NCBI GenBank assembly: GCA_902477615.1
Contig: CABSHY010000079.1
Location: 1-6,426 of the forward strand
Length of the DNA: 6,426 bases
Direction of reading: 5' to 3'
Source of the DNA: an uncultured Sutterella sp.
GTDB taxonomy: Bacteria; Pseudomonadota; Gammaproteobacteria; Burkholderiales; Burkholderiaceae_F
Positions 1 to 4,909 of the stretch are shown here, one piece after another. A program made the position numbers and the translations under genes. How positions within the stretch are numbered: position 1 is the first letter of the stretch; every line of letters begins with the position of its first letter. The notes under the pieces were generated by a model that was not told the origin of the DNA, did no database searches, and was given only the letters and a program-made list of their open reading frames with translations.

Positions 1-41
1 ATACCATTGGAATATTGACTGTTGCGATTCTTTTTACATAA

Positions 42-95
42 TCACCTGTCAAATCGAGAACCCACGATATCTCCAATAATGGCTCCCATCAACAT
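42..95 (-). pseudogene. Truncated 5' fragment of an ADP-ribosylglycohydrolase (DraG-like) gene
   Basis: Read on the minus strand from ATG at 95, the frame gives MLMGAIIGDIVGSRFDR and then TGA at 44-42. The run GAIIGDIVGSRF is the characteristic N-terminus of the ADP-ribosylglycohydrolase family (PF03747), enzymes that remove ADP-ribose from proteins or nucleic acids and are normally about 250-350 residues long. A good ribosome binding site (GGAAG, 106-102) lies 6 bases before the start, so the 5' end looks genuine. It lies 51 bases downstream of the ATPase gene on the same strand and could share its transcript. After the stop, none of the three frames down to base 1 resembles the family's next segment, so this looks like a fragment at a recombination junction, not a single point mutation. 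A short N-terminal match is all that can be seen, so a chance resemblance is possible but unlikely. The conserved catalytic Asp motifs of the family are absent. Confidence 0.6.
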
Positions 96-146
96 ATTTA
101 TCTTCCTACTAAAGTTCTGTTTAAACAATGACTTGAAAAGTGAACC

Positions 147-1070
147 TTATTCTTCAAATAATTCTTTTCTTTCTTTAAAGAAATTAAAGACCGATTTCAC
201 GCTTTCAAGCTCTTGCCACGTTGAACAACTCATTGGAGAGGTGTCAAAGTTATAGATCTTTGCTCCTGGCAAAGCAAGCAAAAATGGCGAGTGCGTCGCA
301 ATGATGAGCTGACAGTTGTAGACTTCAGTCGCTTCAACCAAGAAGTCGTAAAGAACCATTTGGGACTGCACCGATAAGCTATTTTCCGGTTCGTCCAAGA
401 TGTACAACGCATTGCGCTTAATGCGTTCCGAGAAAAAGGCTTGAGAGCTCTCCCCGTTACTTTGCGTTTTGCGGTTGGTGGCTACCCTTTCCCGAATCAG
501 CTGCGAAGCACTTTTTTTAGTGTATTCGTTGTAATGACGAAGTTTCTCGATGTCTTGAAGACCTTTTAAGCGAAACTCTTCTTTTATGGCCTCATGCAAT
601 TCAGGGTGGTTTCGAGCGCCTTTGATTCGCATGATTTCGCTCATGATGGTCGCATGCTCGCGATCAATGGCCTCGTTTGTTTTTCGCAAGTACAAAATAT
701 TGTTGAAGATATCATCGCTAGTGATCACGCGATTGCGTGAATTCCAATTCCAAGTTTCCGCACGGCACAGTTGCAAGTATTCTGGAAAGAAGTCGGTCTT
801 ATTAAATTCAGATTCACGAAGAAGTCCCAATTTTTCAGAAATGATGTTAATGGCAGTCGACTTTCCCGAACCGTTATTCCCATAAAAAATGGTGATCGGT
901 GCGAAATCAAATTGAGGCCCATTGTTAATCGACTCTCCTCGGTCAGCAAGAATGCCAAAGGGATAAAACGATGGGTAACAAGTCATTCGGAAACGACTTG
1001 ACGGCCGTGCCATGATTTCATTTTCTTCTAAAGCCGACGGAAACGTGAATGATTTTAAGTAGACGGACAT
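147..1070 (-). CDS. Stand-alone AAA/ABC-type ATPase (predicted ATPase, COG3910-like)
   Basis: A 307-residue cytoplasmic ATPase of the SMC/RecF/ABC class. It shows Walker A GNNGSGKST (64-72), an ABC-type signature around SNGES (204-208), Walker B LYILDEPEN (222-230) with the catalytic Glu at 227, the D-loop SLS (231-233) and the switch His in ATHSPF (258-263), followed by LPGAKIYNFD (267-276). This full set implies ATP-driven head dimerisation. Residues about 120-200 form a charged helical insert that is too short for a long SMC coiled coil. There is no TOPRIM, HNH or other nuclease domain, which separates it from OLD-family and Gabija-type proteins. The overall layout matches the small predicted ATPases of COG3910, whose role is poorly known. 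The start is set by a perfect AGGAGG (1085-1080) 9 bases upstream. The gene is divergent from the Shango-like operon and shares its 184-bp upstream region, so co-regulation is possible. Membership in the defence system is not shown. The gene is intact. Confidence 0.88.
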   Translation of the reverse strand: MSVYLKSFTFPSALEENEIMARPSSRFRMTCYPSFYPFGILADRGESINNGPQFDFAPITIFYGNNGSGKSTAINIISEKLGLLRESEFNKTDFFPEYLQLCRAETWNWNSRNRVITSDDIFNNILYLRKTNEAIDREHATIMSEIMRIKGARNHPELHEAIKEEFRLKGLQDIEKLRHYNEYTKKSASQLIRERVATNRKTQSNGESSQAFFSERIKRNALYILDEPENSLSVQSQMVLYDFLVEATEVYNCQLIIATHSPFLLALPGAKIYNFDTSPMSCSTWQELESVKSVFNFFKERKELFEE

Positions 1071-1079
1071 CTTAAAAGC

Positions 1080-1085
1080 CCTCCT
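1080..1085 (-). promoter_or_regulatory. Strong Shine-Dalgarno site of the minus-strand ATPase
   Basis: On the minus strand the sequence reads AGGAGG, a full anti-16S match, 9 bases before the ATG at 1070. It supports that start over the internal Met at residue 20. It is much stronger than the sites before sngA, so the ATPase may be translated well whenever it is transcribed. Confidence 0.8.
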
Positions 1086-1117
1086 GTGATTACCATTTAG
1101 ATGTTCTTATCCTATCT

Positions 1118-1123
1118 TCTATA
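1118..1123 (-). promoter_or_regulatory. Possible -10 element for the minus-strand ATPase
   Basis: The minus strand reads TATAGA, a 4 of 6 match to the sigma-70 -10 box, about 50 bases upstream of the ATPase start. It directly abuts the inverted repeat at 1124-1140, so a protein bound to that repeat would sit between -10 and -35. No good -35 hexamer is present: TTTTTG at a 16-base spacing is weak. This is a tentative call. Confidence 0.25.
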
Positions 1124-1140
1124 GCGTCAGTCTTTGACGC
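1124..1140. repeat. Inverted repeat GCGTCA-N5-TGACGC in the divergent promoter region
   Basis: Perfect 6-bp arms, GCGTCA (1124-1129) and TGACGC (1135-1140), are separated by GTCTT. The repeat lies in the middle of the region shared by the divergent ATPase gene and sngA. The right arm overlaps a TTGACG hexamer that could be a plus-strand -35 box. No poly-T tract follows in either direction, so an operator fits better than a terminator. The TGACGC half-site recurs at 1201-1206, and TTGACG recurs inside the palindrome at 3417-3437. Confidence 0.5.
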
Positions 1141-1162
1141 AAAAATTCAACCATCAAACTAT
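1134..1162 (+). promoter_or_regulatory. Candidate sigma-70-like promoter for the sngABC operon
   Basis: TTGACG (1134-1139, 5 of 6 to the -35 consensus) is followed after 17 bases by AACTAT (1157-1162, 3 of 6 to the -10 consensus). The spacing is ideal but the -10 is poor, so this would be a weak or activator-dependent promoter. Its -35 lies within the right arm of the inverted repeat at 1124-1140. A second weak option is TTGCCT (1169-1174) with CACTAT (1194-1199) at a 19-base spacing, which would place the dyad at 1199-1213 at its transcription start. Confidence 0.35.
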
Positions 1163-1198
1163 TTGTATTTGCCTCACTGCATCTCAATCACGACACTA

Positions 1199-1213
1199 TC
1201 TGACGCAGTCAGA
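1199..1213. repeat. Inverted repeat TCTGAC-GCA-GTCAGA upstream of sngA
   Basis: Perfect 6-bp arms flank a 3-base centre, and the element extends imperfectly outward (CTAT at 1196-1199 against ATAG at 1215-1218, with a two-base bulge). It lies about 40 bases before the sngA start. It contains TGACGC (1201-1206), the same half-site as in the repeat at 1124-1140. Its short spacer suits a protein-binding operator; as RNA it could form only a small hairpin. Confidence 0.45.
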
Positions 1214-1217
1214 AATA

Positions 1218-1250
1218 GACTTCAAGCAATTTCACTTATTCTTTGAAGTC
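1218..1250 (+). promoter_or_regulatory. Possible hairpin covering the sngA ribosome binding site
   Basis: GACTTCAA (1218-1225) and TTGAAGTC (1243-1250) are perfect 8-bp complements around a 17-base loop. The right arm contains GAAG (1245-1248), the only Shine-Dalgarno-like sequence before the ATG at 1255. If the stem forms in the mRNA it would mask ribosome access and keep SngA production low. The stem has only three G-C pairs and a long loop, so its stability is modest. The regulatory role is inferred. Confidence 0.35.
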
Positions 1251-1254
1251 AAAC

Positions 1255-3402
1255 ATGCTTAATCCAGAACCCCCTGAAATCGATGCACAATGGTATCCGC
1301 CGGGAGAAGTCGTCAATATCCATGGCTTTCGTATTAAAGGAATGGTTTACGTTGGTGATTTTCTTCCCTCTTGCCGTACCGCTCACCTCTATGGCCGCCA
1401 CCGAGAAAAGGAGCCCAGCCTAATCACATTAGCTTTAGATGTGGGGACTCCTAACCCAATGGCGCCCATTGATACGCTTTGCCAAGAGTTGGATGACCTT
1501 TCCTATCAACGATTAAATCCCGTTAATCGGGCGACCTATCTTCAATGGTTAGCCGATGGTAGACAGTCCGATGACATCCTATTTCACTACGTTTGGCTCT
1601 TTTACTTTGGATTAGAGCGCCGTCTGTATTGGGATCAAAATGTCCCGAACGCCGAAAGAAAGGTGTTATTAGAGGAAGTCTTTAACCTTTATCTTCGCTT
1701 TGGTCACATTCGACACTTTGCAGTTTGCGCACTGGAATGTTTACAGCGAGCTGCGATTCTCTACCCGCAACTCGCGCCTTTGAGTCGAGATCAACTCCTC
1801 ACGATCGGTTTAACTCGAGGCGATATCAAATTTAGTCTTCTACCTAAATATTTGATTTCTGAGGCCATAAAGAAGGGCGAGCCGCTTGGCGCCGAGCTTG
1901 CCTATTGGTATGGTCGCATCTTATCTGAAGAAAAAAACTTCTCTCAATACCGTAACAGGGAACTTTCTGTTTATGAGAGGTTTATTAATAATTTCAAAGA
2001 GTTGCCATTAAAAGTCCGTACGGTTGAACCCAATACGACAACGTTGAGTTTTGAGTTTAAACCTGCCAATCCCGGCATGATTGACTGTTATCACTCGCAC
2101 ATGGGACTCACGGATCCCCTATCCTATCGATCCGAACCCATACTGGATAGTGCCGCCACACTGTATTTTTCTGCCTGTCGAAGAGCACTGGAAGCTCATC
2201 GAGTCAAGAAAAGACAAACTCAATCTCAAAAAGATTTTGAACGACTCATGAATGAAGATGACGAGACGTTCTTTCAAGACCCTCGCATCAATACCGTATT
2301 TCGTTTTCTTTTCGAAGCCTTGGCGAAGGCCCCTGACAGATTCTTTAGAGTTAGTGAATTAGAAGAAGTTCTGCGCCCTCTTCATCCGACAGGGATTAAA
2401 GAAAATGACTTTAGCGCCTTTCTTAATCGTTTGGGCTTTACGTTGCTCCCCAATCGAAAGCTTACCGGCACGGCCCTTCATCCTCAGTTTCGATTTTGTC
2501 TCATTCATTCTGTATTGATTGAAGATGAAACGATTCGCCTATGGAGCGATGTCATTCACGTCGCCGCGCGATTCATTAAAAATGCCGGTCTTTTGAAAGA
2601 GGCTTTGTTTGACCTTTTTGACCGATATTTTCAATCAAACATTAATCTGACCACTAAACAAAAGAACTACCTTGATCTTTTTATGAGGTGGAAACTCATC
2701 GTCGATTTCTCTGGAACGCTACCTAAGCGCACGATTGATGATCACGACTTAATGACAACGATATTGAGGTTTTGGTTCGATTGCATTCGTCTTGAAGGCG
2801 TGGCGAGCGCCAAAAATATGAAGCTTTTGGCCCAGGTTATCAAAAAGTGGCAATTGGATATCAAGGATTTTAATTGGATTACGCCTGAGCCCACTCACAT
2901 CGCCTTTCATGATACCGGTTTAGGAGAAACCTCCGACTTTTCGATTCCTGCTCAACCCGATGGCGATTCATCAGACGAGAGTCAAAGTGATTCGCCTTCC
3001 AACTCCTCTGATGACCAACCGGAACTTTTCGCCAAGTCCATCATTGACGATACGGTCTTTGAGCAAAAACTTAACGAAACTCGTCTCGCACAAGGCATTT
3101 TGGGAACGATCTTTACTGACGAAGCCCCTGCGATTGAAACTAAGTCCGAATCCATGACGAGCAACGACCCGATAAAAGCCCTCTTTAAGACACTGCTTAC
3201 CCAAGAGACTTGGAAGTTTGAGGACTTTGAGGAGCAATGCAAAGCGTTGGATTTCATGCCTTATGAGGCACTTGAGCGGATTAACAACTTGGGCTTTGAA
3301 TTGCTCGATGCAGATTACCCGATTATCTCTGAGGACGACGGTGTTTTGACCGTTGATACAGAAATGGGACAGGCACTCTTTCAGATTTTAGAAGCTCAAT
3401 AA
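1255..3402 (+). CDS. sngA: Shango SngA-like protein with TerB_N and TerB_C domains
   Basis: A 715-residue soluble protein without signal peptide or membrane segments. The N-terminal part, about residues 10-210, fits TerB_N (PF13208): WYPPGE at 13-18, MVYVG at 30-34 and the helical GLERRLYWD stretch near 119-127. Residues about 424-493 form a helical TerB-like block. A Ser/Asp-rich, probably disordered linker runs about 564-591. The C-terminal part, about 596-715, fits TerB_C (PF15615), with the pattern W-x4-F-x3-C, ALERIN and a final acidic strand. TerB_N/TerB_C proteins occur in phage-defence operons with an ATPase and a helicase, and this one is followed by both, as in Shango; a scaffold or sensor role is inferred. 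I chose ATG at 1255, with GAAG 6 bases upstream. A TTG at 1243 would add four residues but has no ribosome binding site. A role in tellurite resistance is not supported because no other ter genes are present. Confidence 0.85.
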   Translation: MLNPEPPEIDAQWYPPGEVVNIHGFRIKGMVYVGDFLPSCRTAHLYGRHREKEPSLITLALDVGTPNPMAPIDTLCQELDDLSYQRLNPVNRATYLQWLADGRQSDDILFHYVWLFYFGLERRLYWDQNVPNAERKVLLEEVFNLYLRFGHIRHFAVCALECLQRAAILYPQLAPLSRDQLLTIGLTRGDIKFSLLPKYLISEAIKKGEPLGAELAYWYGRILSEEKNFSQYRNRELSVYERFINNFKELPLKVRTVEPNTTTLSFEFKPANPGMIDCYHSHMGLTDPLSYRSEPILDSAATLYFSACRRALEAHRVKKRQTQSQKDFERLMNEDDETFFQDPRINTVFRFLFEALAKAPDRFFRVSELEEVLRPLHPTGIKENDFSAFLNRLGFTLLPNRKLTGTALHPQFRFCLIHSVLIEDETIRLWSDVIHVAARFIKNAGLLKEALFDLFDRYFQSNINLTTKQKNYLDLFMRWKLIVDFSGTLPKRTIDDHDLMTTILRFWFDCIRLEGVASAKNMKLLAQVIKKWQLDIKDFNWITPEPTHIAFHDTGLGETSDFSIPAQPDGDSSDESQSDSPSNSSDDQPELFAKSIIDDTVFEQKLNETRLAQGILGTIFTDEAPAIETKSESMTSNDPIKALFKTLLTQETWKFEDFEEQCKALDFMPYEALERINNLGFELLDADYPIISEDDGVLTVDTEMGQALFQILEAQ

Positions 3403-3406
3403 TCCT

Positions 3407-3416
3407 ACTTTAAAGT
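3407..3416. repeat. 10-bp palindrome ACTTTAAAGT after sngA
   Basis: A perfect palindrome starting four bases after the sngA stop codon and directly abutting the larger inverted repeat at 3417-3437. It is AT-rich, so it could be chance on its own. Its exact adjacency to a second perfect dyad makes a composite regulatory site possible. Confidence 0.3.
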
Positions 3417-3437
3417 TCACGTCAAAAATTGACGTGA
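3417..3437. repeat. Perfect 9-bp inverted repeat in the sngA-sngB spacer
   Basis: The arms TCACGTCAA (3417-3425) and TTGACGTGA (3429-3437) are exact complements around AAA. As RNA this is a compact 9-bp stem with a 3-base loop. The T-tract begins only at 3450, 12 bases beyond the stem, so it is not a standard intrinsic terminator. As DNA it resembles an operator, and its right arm contains TTGACG, a -35-like hexamer. CAAAAATT here (3423-3430) also occurs beside the promoter repeat at 1140-1147. It may give sngB and sngC independent control from sngA, or attenuate readthrough. The structure is certain; the role is not. Confidence 0.6.
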
Positions 3438-3442
3438 TCGCT

Positions 3443-3459
3443 CTTAAACTTTTTTTAAG
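3443..3459 (+). other. Weak AT-rich hairpin with a T7 tract upstream of sngB
   Basis: CTTAAA (3443-3448) and TTTAAG (3454-3459) can pair around a five-base loop that includes part of a run of seven T (3450-3456). The stem has one G-C pair and is weak. Together with the stronger stem at 3417-3437 it could form a partial terminator. Alternatively TTTAAG (3454-3459) could act as a -10 box 19 bases after TTGACG (3429-3434). Confidence 0.25.
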
Positions 3460-3464
3460 CATTT

Positions 3465-3470
3465 AAAAGG
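3465..3470 (+). promoter_or_regulatory. Ribosome binding site of sngB
   Basis: AAAAGG ends 8 bases before the ATG at 3479. This decides for that start over the in-frame ATG codons at residues 7 and 8, which have only AGAAAAGAAA-type sequence upstream. Confidence 0.6.
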
Positions 3471-3478
3471 CAAGTGTT

Positions 3479-4909
3479 ATGTCAGAAGAAAAGAAAATGA
3501 TGATTCGCTCCAAAGACCGCGATGCCATTTTGCAGTCATTGCGCGCAGGAGTAACTCCTAAAAATGGCCTTCAATACATTCAAGTGGGCCGAGTGAAAGA
3601 GGTTGAAGCTCTAATTACCGATATTGACCGCATTATGGATGGCGGAGCTGCTTTTCGATTGGTCATCGGAGAATATGGTTCCGGAAAGAGCTTTTTCCTG
3701 CAATTGGTTCGTGCGATTGCTTTAAAAAAGGGGGTGGTGACGCTCCAAGCTGACTTGTCGCCAGATCGCCGTCTTTATTCCACAAGCGGCCATGCAAGAA
3801 ACCTCTATGCGGAACTGACTCGCAACTGTGCCACAAGAGCAAAACCCGATGGTCAAGCGCTTGCCAGTGTTGTTGAGCGTTTCATTACATTGGCTCGAGA
3901 AGAAGCCAAAAGTCAAAATTGCGAAGTGAGCAACGTGATCGGCACACGATTGGGCCATTTGTCGGAGCTTGTGGGCGGGTACGATTTTGCACAAGTCATT
4001 GAAGCCTATTGGATTGGTTTTGATAATGACAATGAAGTCCTAAAACAAAATGCCCTTCGTTGGCTAAGAGGTGAATTTGCGACCAAAAAGGAAGCAAGAG
4101 ATGCTTTAGGCGTCAGAAGCATTGTGGATGACAGCAATGTCTATGACCGTTTGAAGTTATTGAGCCTTTTTGTGAAACAGGCCGGTTACAACGGACTTTT
4201 GATCTGTTTGGACGAAATGGTGAATTTGTTCAAACTTCACCAAAAGCAGTCTCGCACAAATAATTACGAGCAAATCCTTCGTATGCTCAATGACTGTCTT
4301 CAAGGGACGTCTGACTCCATGGGATTTGTGATGGGTGGAACCCCTGAATTCCTGACTCACCCCACAAAAGGCCTTTATAGCTATCAAGCGCTTCAATCGC
4401 GCTTGGCAGACAATCGTTTTGCTAAGACGGCAGGCGTGACGGATTACACAACCCCCGTTTTACATTTGGTCAATTTGTCCCCGGAAGAGCTCTTGGTGCT
4501 TTTGCATAACCTTCGAAAAGTGTTTGCTTCGGGTGATGAAAGTCGCTACTTAGTCCCGGATGAAGCCTTGTCTGCGTTCTTAACGCATTGCTTTAAAAAT
4601 GTGGGTGAAGCCTATTTTAGAACGCCTCGAACCACCATTAAAGCCTTCATTGACTTCTTAAGTGTCCTGGAACAAAACCCTTCTTTGGATTGGAAGACCT
4701 TGTTACCTAGCCTCAAGATTGAAGAAGAACGTCTCTCCGGTGTTCCTTTGGAAAAAGCAACTTCATCAATGACAAAAGCACAAGCGCCAAAGGCGAATGA
4801 GACGTTAAACCCTCGTCCTGAGGTTATTGAACGCAAGATGGACAAAGCACCGTCTGAGACTGAAAAGTTTGATGACGACCTCGAAATGATGAGTACGTTG
4901 GAGTTTTAA
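3479..4909 (+). CDS. sngB: Shango SngB-like, BrxD/DUF2791-type P-loop ATPase
   Basis: A 476-residue cytoplasmic AAA+-class ATPase of the DUF2791/BrxD kind (PF10923). Visible motifs are Walker A GEYGSGKS (64-71), Walker B LLICLDEM (240-247) with Asp245 and Glu246, a sensor-1-like strand VMGGTPEF (284-291), an arginine-rich SRLADNRF (307-314) where an arginine finger would lie, and FRTPRTTIK (380-388) in the C-terminal lid. All ATPase residues look intact. The last 50 residues are a charged, low-complexity tail ending in an acidic cluster, FDDDLEMMSTLEF (464-476), possibly a docking peptide. BrxD works with the helicase BrxHI in some BREX systems, and here the next gene is a BrxHI-like helicase, so a motor-loader pair is the natural inference. 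The gene follows sngA after 76 bases that contain strong dyads. The stop codon directly abuts the helicase ATG in the same frame, so the two are translationally linked. I am confident of the family; the Shango name rests on the operon as a whole. Confidence 0.87.
   Translation: MSEEKKMMIRSKDRDAILQSLRAGVTPKNGLQYIQVGRVKEVEALITDIDRIMDGGAAFRLVIGEYGSGKSFFLQLVRAIALKKGVVTLQADLSPDRRLYSTSGHARNLYAELTRNCATRAKPDGQALASVVERFITLAREEAKSQNCEVSNVIGTRLGHLSELVGGYDFAQVIEAYWIGFDNDNEVLKQNALRWLRGEFATKKEARDALGVRSIVDDSNVYDRLKLLSLFVKQAGYNGLLICLDEMVNLFKLHQKQSRTNNYEQILRMLNDCLQGTSDSMGFVMGGTPEFLTHPTKGLYSYQALQSRLADNRFAKTAGVTDYTTPVLHLVNLSPEELLVLLHNLRKVFASGDESRYLVPDEALSAFLTHCFKNVGEAYFRTPRTTIKAFIDFLSVLEQNPSLDWKTLLPSLKIEEERLSGVPLEKATSSMTKAQAPKANETLNPRPEVIERKMDKAPSETEKFDDDLEMMSTLEF
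4900..4903 (+). promoter_or_regulatory. Ribosome binding site of sngC inside the end of sngB
   Basis: GGAG lies within the last codons of sngB and ends 6 bases before ATG at 4910. It is a well-spaced site that fixes the sngC start immediately after the sngB TAA, and it indicates translational coupling. Confidence 0.7.

Noticed and set aside
1..50. Simple one-base frameshift in the ADP-ribosylglycohydrolase
   Set aside because: The alternative frames after base 50 do not give the family's expected following residues, so a junction or larger loss fits better.
22..255. Plus-strand 77-residue reading frame from TTG at the left edge
   Set aside because: It lies opposite the hydrolase start and the ATPase 3' end, has no ribosome binding site or family resemblance, and is explained as a shadow of the minus-strand genes.
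147..1070. OLD-family or Gabija-type nuclease
   Set aside because: The protein ends soon after the His-loop and has no TOPRIM or other nuclease domain; it is an ATPase only.
1243..1254. Upstream TTG start for sngA
   Set aside because: There is no Shine-Dalgarno sequence before 1243, while ATG at 1255 has GAAG at good spacing and yields the usual short lead into the WYPPGE motif.
1255..3402. Tellurite-resistance (ter) function
   Set aside because: TerB_N and TerB_C occur in many stress and defence operons, and no terA, terC, terD, terZ or similar gene is present. The ATPase and helicase neighbours point to phage defence.
3417..3456. Standard intrinsic terminator after sngA
   Set aside because: The 9-bp stem is good, but the T-run starts 12 bases after it, so the classical stem plus immediate poly-T layout is not met.
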